Assembly (NCBI GenBank): GCA_037013495.1
Contig: CM072807.1
Coordinates: forward strand, 2,639,001-2,703,000
Direction of reading: 5' to 3'
Origin: Hippophae tibetana
Taxonomy: Eukaryota > Streptophyta > Magnoliopsida > Rosales > Elaeagnaceae
DNA: 64,000 nucleotides
The position numbers were made by a program, and so were the translations under genes. The notes under the pieces were generated by a model. It was not told where the DNA came from. It ran no database searches and worked only from the letters and a program-made list of their open reading frames with translations. Position 1 is the stretch's first letter; each line of letters begins with the position of its first letter. Of this stretch, positions 36,362 to 47,221 are shown one piece after another.

Positions 36362-39300
36362 TTTGAGTACAGGGGTTGCTGAAAACAGGCTACTGGCAGA
36401 CAAACCTTACCAAAACCATGATGGTAATTCCATACATGAGCACACACATGTGCATATTTTATTCACTGATGAATTCTCTTGGATTTGTGAACCGAAGTCA
36501 AAAGTAGATTGATATCTGTGCATTGGCTTTATGTGCTAGTTAAAGAATGTATTAATCTCTGGATAACCTGTATGCTCTTGTTGTTGAAGCTTTATTATTT
36601 TCAGTTTATATATAGGTATAGGGCTTCCTCCCTCCCTCTGGAAAAGAAAGGAAGAATGGAAAAAAATGTTGATTAATTTGATATGATAGTTTTTCTGCTA
36701 GGTAAAAGTTATAAAGCTGAGAACGTGTTATTTATAAATTGCTTATATATACTGCTTCTTGTAAAGTATTATCGCAAATTTTAGCATTAAATTTTAAAAA
36801 ATCAACAGTATCATGACTTATTATTCCTTTTGTTGTGTTTTGTATAATCCAATCAATACTTTAATTGTTGACATAATTTGATTGTTTGACAGGATCTTCA
36901 CTTTCGAGAAGTAGATCAGATGTGACTAGGATGGGTTCTTCCTTTGGAGAAAAAATAGAGGACAAACAGGTGATTATCAAAAGGTTTATTCTGAATATTG
37001 CAGTGGTAGAACAGTGACAATAGAATAATCACTTGACTGCAAATATTATGCTACTATTTCAATTAAAATACTCAGATGAGTTTTGATTCATATTTGTCTT
37101 GTTCAGATTGTTTCCAAGTTATGGAGAACCCCATCAAACAAGAAAGCTAACGGAATGCCTATAAAGATGCTCATAGACCAAGAAATGTCAAAAGAAATGG
37201 AGTACAGGAACAGCCCACCCAATGTTGTTGCCAAGTTGATGGGACTTGATACACTTCCACAGCAGCAGCCTCATTCAGCTCCTCAAAGATGCAATATGAA
37301 CAGCTACTCAAGATCTATGTTCTCTAATTCAGGGATACCTTCAGGTTGTTGGCAGGAAGAAGATGGACTGTCAGAGAGGATGCTTTATGAAGCCTGTAAA
37401 TCTCCTAAGCAGGATGAATATAAAGATGTTTATGAAGTATGGCAGAAACCTCAAAACTCAATTAACTTGCGAAATAAATCTCCTCAGAAAGGAAGGTACA
37501 ATGAAAACATTGAGGACAAAAAGATGGCCCTCGTTCGTCAAAAGTTTGTGGAAGCAAAACGTCTGGCTACAGATGAGAAGCTTCGTCAGTCCAAAGAATT
37601 TCAAGATGCTTTGGAAGTTTTAAGTTCAAATAAGGAATCATTCGTCAAGTTTCTTCAAGAACCAAACTCTTTACTTTCCCAGAATCTGTATGATTTACAG
37701 TCTGTTCCTCCTGTTGAGACTAAGCGGATCACTGTTCTTAAACCTTCAAAGATGGTTGAAACTCACAAATTTTCGAAAACAGGGAAGATGGGAGAGAAGC
37801 AAATAAAGAAACCAACCCAGGCAGGTCAAGATGCTGTGTGGGGCATAGACAGCCTGGGACATTCTCCCATTCTTGCCAATCAGAAGGTTGACGAATATCC
37901 TATTCCGCCTACTCGAATAGTGGTATTAAAGCCTAGCCTTGGGAAGACTCATGAAATTATGGCAGTAGTTTCCTCACCTATCTCGTCACCAAGAGTATTA
38001 CATGGTGAAAATATCTATGAGGGACTTGAAGATGATGAGACACAAGAATCAAATGCAGTGGCTAAAGAGATTACCCAACAGATGGATGAAAATTTAACGG
38101 GTCACCGCAGGGACGAAACTCTCTTTTCTTCTGTGTTTTCCAATGGCTATACCGGTGATGAGAGTTCATTTAACATATCAGAAAATGTGTATGCAACAGG
38201 GAATCTGAGTGATTCAGAAGTCCTGTCGCCATCTTCCAGGCATTCGTGGGATTATATCAATAGGTTTGGTAGTCCAATTTCTTCCTCATTTAGCCGTGCA
38301 TCATGTTCTCCAGAGTCATCTGTATGCAGAGAAGCAAAGAAGCGACTCTCTGAAAGATGGGCCATGATGTCGTCAAATGGGAATTCTTTGGATCAAAAAC
38401 ATGTTCGTAGAAGCTCAAGTACATTAGGTGAAATGCTTGCTCTTTTAGATACAAAGAAGTGTGTCAATTTGGAAGATGAAGGTGGTATAAAGGACCAAGA
38501 ATCAAGCAAACCACTTTCTTGCTTGACTACTGCCTCAAATAAAGGGGGTGTCGAAAATTCTCCTATAAGTCTTCTCAGGTCAAAATCTGTACCCGTATTG
38601 TCGACAGTATACGATGGCAGGCTGAATGCTGAAGTTTCAGATCCAACATCTAGCAAGATTGATATTCCAAAAGAGCTGGCTAAAGTAAAGAGTGTAAAAT
38701 CATCATTGAAAGGAAAAGTTTCAAGTTTGTTTTTTTCTAGGAGCAAGAAATCAAATAAAGATAAATCTTTATCATCTCAAGCCAAAGTTGAGTTGCTCTC
38801 TGTCTCTTCTGAAAGCCCTGGATTTCCAGTTTCACCTGTTCAAATTAGTGATGCTTCATCTCCGTGTGTTAATAAGAGTAGCCTCAAAGAGTATTTGTCT
38901 ACAGCTCCATGTGGATCTTCAAGCAAAATATCTCCAGATGTAACCAGCTTAAATCTTAAAAAAGGAGTCCAACCAGAGGTATTCCTGCTCTTTAAAATTT
39001 ATCTCAATGCTTCGACTACTTACCTCATAAATTTGTTTATAAATATCTTTGGTGTTCTTTAATCATATATTTTTATACATGCTTGATTCTCTTGGTCAAA
39101 GGTTGATATATAATTGGGGCAGGCTTTAAGTTAGATGTAGTGTACAAAAGCATTGGCATCGTTTTTGACATGATTCGTTCATGTGTCTTTCCACATTGTA
39201 ATAAATGAATAAAGAATAACTATGAAATCATAGGAGGAATGGTTAAGGATGGCTTCCCATGAAGCTCTTCTTTTCCCAAGTTAAATTGGTAATTTAAGAA

Positions 39301-40419
39301 TGCATTTGACGTTGCAATGCATGAATTACTCCAAAGTGCTCCTTTTAATCATTTGGTTCTTCTGGAACTACTAAATGCCTGAAATTTATTAATTAAGATT
39401 GTTTCCAATAGTTCTCTCATGCTATCTGCAGACAGGGTTGTCTCTTGCAAAGGATATGTTGCTTGTGAATTTAAATGACAGTCAGAATCAGCCAAGTCCA
39501 ATCTCAGTGTTAGAGCCACCATTTGAAGAGGATGGCAAGATAACTCGAGAATCCTCTGGCCTTGTGAAGCCAGAGCAGAAAGGTGAGTTCTTTATCTAGT
39601 TCCACTCTTTCGCTCTCCTTACATACACAAATATATATAATATCTTATTTATAAAACTTGTTTCTTGCTTGTTTCATGGTGGTACATGTTAAAACAGGAA
39701 GACAAGTCCTGAAATCTAATTTGATTGACAAATCACCACCTATAGAATCAATTGCAAGGACTTTATCGTGGGATGACTACTGTGCTGAGACATCTAGACC
39801 ATTTCCATTAAAATACTCTCTAGGTTCCACAGTGGTTCAGGAAAAAGAAGAGGATTGGCATGTGTCTGTTGAAACTCTTTTATCATTAGTTGGCCTAAAT
39901 GGGGAAATGTCGTATGACTCATTTTTTGCTAGATGGCATTCACTTGATAGTCCATTAGACCCATCTTTAAGAGAGAATTATGCGAACCTGAGTGACAAAG
40001 AGCTTCTGCGAGAGGCAAAGCAAAAGCAACTACGGGCAGGTAGGAAGCTTGTATTCGATTCTGTCAATACTGTCCTAGCAGAGATGACTGGTTATGGGTC
40101 TCATGGGGTGATAAGGGGGAAGTCATGTTGCGGTGTCCGAGGCAGATTCTTGGAGAGTGACTCACCTATATTAGTGGATGGTGTGTGGACCCAATTGAAG
40201 GAATGGTTTTCCGAAGAGGTGAGGTGTGTTTCAGGGGATGTTGGAGATGGGGACCATAACAGCTTGGTGGTGGAGAGGGTGTTAAGGAAGGAAGTTGTGG
40301 GTGAAGGGTGGCTTGAGCAAATGATATTGGAAATAGATAATTTAGGGAAGGAAATACAGGGGAAACTGCTTGAAGAGCTCGTGGAGGAGGCTGTGGTTGA
40401 CTTGACATGCAGGGTTTGA
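36297..40419 (+). CDS. TRM (TON1-recruiting motif) family protein, DUF3741/DUF4378
   Basis: Coding exons 36297-36423, 36893-36969, 37107-38978, 39432-39582 and 39698-40419 give 983 codons including TGA (982 aa), all phases consistent. TRM proteins bind TON1 and microtubules and help place the TTP complex that sets cortical arrays and the preprophase band. Visible motifs: N-terminal PGCLGRMVNVFDL; VVAKLMGLD (residues 108-116); the block VRQKFVEAKRLATDEKLRQS then FVKFLQEPNSL; RITVLKPSK; and SIARTLSWDDY before the DUF4378 domain (about residues 796-979). The extreme C-terminus (KLLEELVEEAVVDL) fits the TON1-binding motif. The start at 36297 is chosen because its frame gives the family N-terminus. 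The middle is Ser-rich and probably disordered. Which TRM number it matches cannot be settled here. Confidence 0.93.
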
Positions 40420-40656
40420 CAGAAGGTACTTAATTACTTTTGAAACTTCAATTTAATTGTAACTCTTGTTATTTGTGTATTTTAATTGAACGACGATGGT
40501 CCAAAAATATGCTTTAATTGATTAATTATGCAAATGTTTTAAGGTCAATCAATTGATAAAATTGTTAAATGTTTTGCTACGTCTGTATAAATGTTGTGCA
40601 CCTGGCTGTTTTTGTACAAGTATCTGGTCTTTAACGTGTTTTATATGGAATTTTCG

Positions 40657-40682
40657 CCCCCCCCCCCCCCCCCCCCCCCCCC
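40657..40682. repeat. Poly(C) tract, 26 bases
   Basis: Uninterrupted C run about 240 bases after the stop of the TRM gene, in the likely 3' UTR or just beyond. Length is prone to sequencing error. Confidence 0.9.
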
Positions 40683-42633
40683 TCCAAGTGCAACCATTGT
40701 GGTAGAACTAGCCAACATTACCAAGAGGCTTCGAAAAATATATCTTAATTTTATTTTGGCGACTCCGCCTCATTTTCTTCCGAATGCCTAAATTAGTGAT
40801 TCTTGTGAGAATATATAATATAAATATATATTTAAAAAAGTAATTCATGTAGCACATGCAATGAGAGGATTAGTTAAGTTGACTTAAATCATGCGTTCGA
40901 ATAAGTTAGAAGTCAAATAAATTTAGTTTATTTTGTTTGTAAGCAACTCGTGGGCCTATTTAAAATATGTATTTGTTAAAAGATAATTATTATAATTTTA
41001 TTTTGAAAAATTACACTTGAAAGATTCTATTTTTTATTTTATAAAAATATAATCAATATATAATAATATTTTTATTTAAATAAAATTATAAATATTTTTT
41101 TATTTTTTTATTAATATAAATAAATCAATTTAATTCATTTAAAAATAAAATAGTTTATTAGATGTATTTTGAATAGTAAAATCATAATAATTTTTGTTAT
41201 TATTATAATAAAATTATATTTAATATATATTTTTTATTAATAGTATTTATATTTTAGTGTTATTATTAATAAAATATTTTTATGGTAATAAATAATTTAT
41301 ATTATTTTAATATCATTTAATAAGTTTGCATATAGCAATTGGCCTAACTGTGGTCCAAAGCATTTATTATGACGTTTGAGTGAGCATTGCATTAATTTTT
41401 GCTGGTTTTCTCGCGCATGCTTTCAAATCATGAATTTAAAAGGTAATTATATAAAATAACATTTTAAAAATTTCTCACAATAAAAATATAATATCAAAGC
41501 ATTTTAATTAAAATGAGTTTAATTTTATCTCACAATATATATATATATATATTTATATAATTTAATTTTATCGATATTTAATATGAAATAATGATTTTTT
41601 TAATAATAAAATTATATTATTTAGATGTAAGTGTGATATTTTTGTTGTTTAAAAAAATTATAATAAATTAATTGAATTTTTTTTCAAAATTATTATTTTT
41701 CTTTTGTGTTTTTTCCCCCTTCAAAATTGAGTGTGTCCACTATTTAGAGTTGAATGAACTTTTAAAAGAACTTAAACATTACAAGTGTACTTAAGAATTA
41801 ACTTTTATAAATTCTAGTGGACTTTTGATCCTCAGCTATGAGACCTCACCTAAGTGCACAAAATCTCAACATATGCTTATGTACAAGAAGCCAATCAGAG
41901 GTGGATGCACATTACGTTCAGGGGCAAGTATCCTAAGTTTTATCAAAAATATAATTTTACACACAAAATTATATAGTTTTTACAAAAGTTAAATCATATT
42001 GTTAATCTCTACTGAACTTAAATTTTTAATATATTTTAATCTCAAATTATGTATAAATTCAATTATTTTTTAATTAAAATATAATAAAATTGTAACAAAT
42101 CCTATATTTTGATAATTAATTATTCAAAAAAAAAAATCAATTGTAAAACTTTTAATTCTAATACTTGAACTTATTTTTTAATTGCAAGTTTTTTTTGTGA
42201 GAACTTTAAGTTACTAGTTATTGAACTGTGTCCCTTTTCTAACTTTGAATTTTAAATCCGACACTAATAAAATAGTCTTTTCTATAGAAATTACTCTTTA
42301 GATCAATTGATTTTACATGATTTGATCCTCTCTCGAAAAGAGTTGTAGTAAGATCCTCTGCTGTTCAAAAGTCCTCCCAAGTCTGCAAAAATTTGTGTCA
42401 ACAAAAGAGATTTTTTTAGGATTCACATCAAATGGTCCTTATTTGCTGGTGCATAAACCTGGAAGGCTCAGAGATTGTATTATACAGATTTAAAAAAAAA
42501 AAAGACTTCAAAACCCAGCTTAAGGCTCAAACCTTTTGGTCCTTCAGTGAGCCCATGTTTCGCAGACAATTTTGTTAGCAAGGGGAGGTTATTTTAACGT
42601 AAATAGTATAAACAATGTCTACATGCTTCAGAA
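40683..42633. other. Intergenic region between TRM gene and pararetrovirus remnant
   Basis: AT-rich without a supportable gene. Around 41820-42560 the base composition is more even and may be further decayed retroelement or viral sequence, but I recognise no protein. Confidence 0.5.
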
Positions 42634-42782
42634 AAATTCTAAACCTATTGGATCCAAATAACATCCACCACCAACGGTTTTGTTAAACAAAAGACCCAAT
42701 ATAATGGGAAAAATTATAAACCTATAGGATCATAATAACATCCCCCACCAACATTTTTGTTGAATAAAATATACAATATATT
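42634..42782. repeat. Two-unit tandem repeat of about 74 bases
   Basis: Units at about 42634-42707 and 42709-42782 share AAACCTATTGGATCCAAATA / AAACCTATAGGATCATAATA, then ACATCC(A/C)CCACCAAC and a TTTTGTT(A/G)AA core. Confidence 0.8.
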
Positions 42783-43086
42783 AAAAAGATTAAAATTAAA
42801 TTTAATCGATTTAAAGTTTAGAATGTAATGTCAACGTTTAAGATTTATTACTTAAAATTTAAGATTTATGATTTGGGATTTAGAGTTTAAGATTTATGAT
42901 TTACATCTTAAGATTTAAGGTTTAGAATTTAGAATTTAATGATCTTTAAAAAGATATTATTGATAAGTCAATTTTTTTTCTTATTTAATCTACATCTTCT
43001 AATTATTTTTTAATAAATGTGTTTTTTAATTATTTTTACTTTATTTTTATCTATTTTACTCTTAATTATAAATAGCATCTATATCA
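42781..43086. repeat. Direct repeat A flanking the pararetrovirus remnant
   Basis: About 300 bases matching 46344-46620 in the same orientation. It begins TTAAAAAGATTAAAATTAAA, passes through a minisatellite of degenerate (TTTAAGAT)n type, then AATGATC(T/A)(T/A)(T/A)AAAAAGATATTATT and TATCTTCTAAT-like sequence. Each copy is diverged. Confidence 0.8.
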
Positions 43087-43339
43087 ATATAATATCCTTA
43101 CTCGTTAATAATAATTTTTTAATATTAAATATTAATTTCTTCAATTAACTATCAAGATGCTTAATTATACTTTGGAAATTAAGTTAGAAAAATATTCTAA
43201 ATTGTTATAAGGAAATAGTTCTTATTTTATTAATGTTATAACTTCTACTTAGTTCTTATATGCTTCATATATTTGTAACTACTATCACAGGGTAAAGGGT
43301 TTATAAAAAAAATTTGATACACAAATAAATGATTTATGG

Positions 43340-46010
43340 TTTGCACAATTCTTGTGTGTTCGTTTGTCCAAGGTCCACAGGTTTTCTTAAGCCTATTATA
43401 AAGTGGTTTTGTTAATCAATTGATATTATGACAGAAATTGAGAACATAATTTAAACTTCCGAGGAATCTCTAAAGTTGGATTTTATTGGTGATCTTATCA
43501 TAAAACTTTGTTGTAAACTACAAAAATCATTCGATAGGAATAATAGTTCCAATAGACACATTATGCCCAAGGAATCTGATGTTAGCTTGGAAAAGAGTCA
43601 TCTTTTTAGCTGACAATGTCAGACCATTCTTTTTGATTATATGAAAAAAAAAGGTTTTAAGATGTCGAATATGTTGTCCGACAGATTTTGATAATATGAG
43701 TACATAGTCAATGTACACAATACAAAACTTTAAATATAGATTAAAAATTTCATTCATAATCCTTCAGAATTCAAAGGGTGCGTTTTTGAACCCAAAGGGC
43801 ATGACATTCCATTCATACTGTCTTAAAGGAACAATACATGTAATTTTATATCAGTGTTCTGGTTTGATTTGAATTTTTTAGAAGCTTGACTTCATATCGA
43901 ATTTTGAGAATAGTGATGAAGAATAGAGTTTTTAAAGAAGGTCTTTTTTGTTTGGAATAGGGTACCTAATCTATTTTAAGGTCTTGTTGAGGGGCTTGTA
44001 GTTAATGAGCAATCGAGGTGTTCCTCTTTTGGTCTCAATTGATTTGTTAACATAGAAGGTCATACAACTGCACGAAAATCTTGATTTTGAAATTAATTTC
44101 TAAAATAAGAGATCATTAATCTCCTTTTTACAAAATTGTTCGAGGTCAGCATTCATTTGTTCTTTTGTAGGGATATCCCTTTCATGAAATGTTGGTTCAT
44201 ATGACAAATCATCCATGTGTTCTAGCCTATTCCAAAAAGCACTGGTAGATCAAAATTAACCTCTTTCTTAAAAGAATTTTGTAATTTAGAGATTTTGTGT
44301 TGTATCTCTCAAAATTGGAGTTCTCTTTCAACAGTATGAAATTAAACTTTGTTTTTGAGATAGAAAAGGTCCTTCTTTTCTCTATGTCTAATAAGAGTAT
44401 AAATCTCATTTTGGTGGATAGAATTGGCTTGAATGAGATTGAGATTCTTGGTTTTAGGTTCATCAATGAAAAGGAAACTAAAGGTTTCATCATTGATTTT
44501 GAAAGATATCTTATCATGTTTGACAAGATATTGGATGATAACATTCATAAAATGGTGTACCTAATATAACCTTATGGTTGATATCAGATACTATGATGAA
44601 TGGGGTTTTGATCAAGAATTTGTTGTTGATGATTGCAACTTCAACTTTACCAGTGATGTTCATCTTCAAACTATTGGTTGAGTTGAGTTTTTCGTTTGTT
44701 TTATGGTGAAATTGTCAAGGGAAAAGTTTCAAATTGATACAATTGAGATCAACACATGTGCCAAATAGTGTTATTGTTTCAAGCTTTGAGTTGTGTGGAA
44801 TTACGAGAGTGACAATGATCTTGTAATTCCTAATGATGATTTCCCAAAGAATGTGGAGAATACTTTATGGAACCTTTTCCATGTACTAAAAGCACTGATT
44901 TGGTTCACCTATTTTGTCAAGTTCTTTGTCTGAATCACTTGGATTTATTTGGTTTTGATTACAAATATTTTGGTTGGCAACCAATGATTTGATATTTTGA
45001 AAATCTTCTTTAAGTTGGTGGAGTTCTAACTTAATGGTTTTGATTTTAGCCTTCAAGTCTTGGATTTGACTTTGTAGCTTTAGGATTTGGTTTTTCTTCC
45101 GATCAAGGGTTGGAGTGAAGTCGTAATGGCATGTGCTTGTTGAGGGAAGTTCAGAGGGTTTTGGTTGTGCTTGGGTTTTGATCAAGGTACTTGTCAAATA
45201 ATCTAGGTATAATTGGGTAAGATCGAGGTCATTTAACTTAAGGATTTTATCTTGAAGTTGGTTTTTTTCCTTAGTTAACATGTTGATCTTTTTTGAACGA
45301 CGAGTGTTAGTCAATGGATGCTAACTCATCAAATTATGATAATGATTCATTTACCATGAAGGTAGAGATTTTGTTTAATGTTTCTTCTTCAAGGTCTAAC
45401 TCGTGAAGTTTTTCTAATTCTTTTGCAATAATTTATAATATGACCTTTCTTACCGCATTTTAAGCATTTTCAGTCTTTAAATTTGAAAATATTTTTAAGG
45501 TTTATAAGAGTTTTTGTAGGGCTTCATGAAAGGCCTTTTGTATGATTTTGAGTAAAATTTATTATGGGGTTTATAATAAGGTTTTCTATATTTTGAAAAT
45601 GATTTACGGGTTTTGGAACAGGTTTATTAAAGCTTACACCATAGTGTATGATAGTGGGAAAAGAGTTATCAATTCTTTATGACCATTCACTCTCATATGG
45701 TAAAGCTTAATATTTGATCATTTTGATTTATATTTATCGCTAATGTAAACTTAATTGTTCCCAATGAAGTATCCCAAAAACTGTTGAATCTAGCATCTCA
45801 AAAAGCTGTTAGGATTGATTTATTTAGACTTTGATAAAAAGTTTTAATCCAACTTGGACTAATCGTATATGAACATAATTGAAATGTTTTTGTAATAGTT
45901 CTTTTGAAAACAGTTCAATACTTTCGAAAGATACCAAGTAATACTTGGTTTTGCGTAAGAGAGAGTTTTAGAAGGTTTGATGGAGGTTCTTTATTCTCCT
46001 TTTCTTTCTT
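43340..46010 (-). pseudogene. Decayed endogenous caulimovirid (plant pararetrovirus) sequence
   Basis: Read right to left, the order is a segment near 45700-46000 with movement-protein-like character, then a CCHC zinc knuckle near 45430-45475 (CLKCGKKGHIINYC). A coiled-coil-rich stretch follows at 44886-45314, then a weakly readable region where a protease would be expected. Next comes a reverse transcriptase fragment (43527-43757, VYIDYVLILSKS ... NIRFLGHN, the catalytic YIDD read as YIDY) running into RNase H-side sequence near 43350. Many stops and frameshifts occur, and it is far shorter than a full caulimovirid genome. Not functional. A Ty3/Gypsy origin is the alternative, since RT and knuckle are shared; the movement-protein-like part and flanking non-LTR repeats favour a pararetrovirus. 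Confidence 0.65.
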
Positions 46011-46343
46011 TTTCTTTGATATGATTATATGTTTTGAAGAAACTATCTTGTTAGAAAGTCTGATAATGTATTGACTTCTCTCATAAATTCAATATTAAAA
46101 TAAAAAAAAACTTATTAAAGCTTGTCATCTTGAAAAAAATTGTTTTGAAGCAATATTTTGAACATAATTTTGTAAAATTGTTGACAAATTTACAATCTAA
46201 CTCTTAATAAAAAAAATTGATTTGATAAATAAGATTGAACCTTTGAAATACAAAGTAATATTACTAATACTCTATTTTTACAATAAAATAATTCTTTTAA
46301 CAATCAGAGGCAAATTTGGTAGAAGTTAAAGGATATATTTATA

Positions 46344-46620
46344 TTAAAAAGATTAAAATTAAATTTAATCAATTCAAAGTTTAAAATTTACGATTTATTA
46401 TTTAGGATTTATGATTTAAAATTTAAGGTTTAAGATTTGAGGTTTAAAATTTAAAATTTAAAATTTAAAATTTAAAATTTAAGATTTAATGATCAATAAA
46501 AAGATATTATTAATATGTTTTTTTTTTCTTATTAAACTATATCTTCTAATCATTTTTTAATAAATATAATTTTTTAATACTCTATTTTATTCTTGATTAT
46601 AAATAATATCTTTATCCATC
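46344..46620. repeat. Direct repeat B flanking the pararetrovirus remnant
   Basis: Partner of repeat A. Its minisatellite portion (46435-46490) is nearly pure repeats of TTTAAAAT. Neither copy has TG...CA ends, so these do not look like LTRs. Confidence 0.8.
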
Positions 46621-46765
46621 CCGAATTAGTCGTTTGTTGGGTAATTATTTAAATTTGTATTTAAAATTTAATTCTTAAGATTAGCTTTGATTAATCTTAA
46701 ATAAATATCATGTTTTTTTCTTAACGATCGAATCAATTCGAATAAAAATTTATGTTTAACTCTGT

Positions 46766-46780
46766 TTAGCTCTGATATTT
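46766..46780 (-). other. Possible decayed tRNA-Met primer motif
   Basis: Minus strand reads AAATATCAGAGCTAA, matching the tRNA-Met primer consensus except at its first bases. It lies just upstream (on the minus strand) of repeat B and the pararetrovirus remnant. A chance match is possible. Confidence 0.3.
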
Positions 46781-47221
46781 ACATTTGCACGCTGAGGATT
46801 GCAACTCTTGATAACTGAGGCTTTTAGATGACTAGCAAGTCATCATCCTTGGGCTATTTATGATAATCCCTGCATTTACCTAGTTATGTTCGGCCTGAAC
46901 AGAATAGATGAATTCGGCATATAAAGATACCACATGACTTAATCAATCATGAATATCTTTGGACATACAAATCACCATGAGAATACATTTACCACAACAT
47001 TCCCAATCATCTTAAACACACATCAAATGCATATCTATACGTGATCCTTTACTAAATACAAGAATTAAAAAGAAAATCAAACTGGAGATTTTTGACATGT
47101 GCACCCCACTCCGACTCAGCATCAACGAGAATTCAGAACACTGCTGCGTTTTTTAGTCTCTCATGAGATAGGTAAATCTGAAACATCTTCATTAGTTGGA
47201 CTTCATGCTCCTTGATGCATT
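46781..47221 (-). other. 3' flank of the tetraspanin gene
   Basis: Probably includes the 3' UTR just below 47222. No gene is seen in the rest. Confidence 0.5.

Noticed and set aside
40166..40408. Minus-strand open frame over the end of the TRM gene
   Set aside because: Antisense to the DUF4378 domain; Pro/Ser-rich shadow.
42781..46620. The flanking direct repeats as LTRs of one retrotransposon
   Set aside because: No TG...CA ends and no primer site just inside; the primer-like motif is outside repeat B, and the repeats contain a minisatellite.
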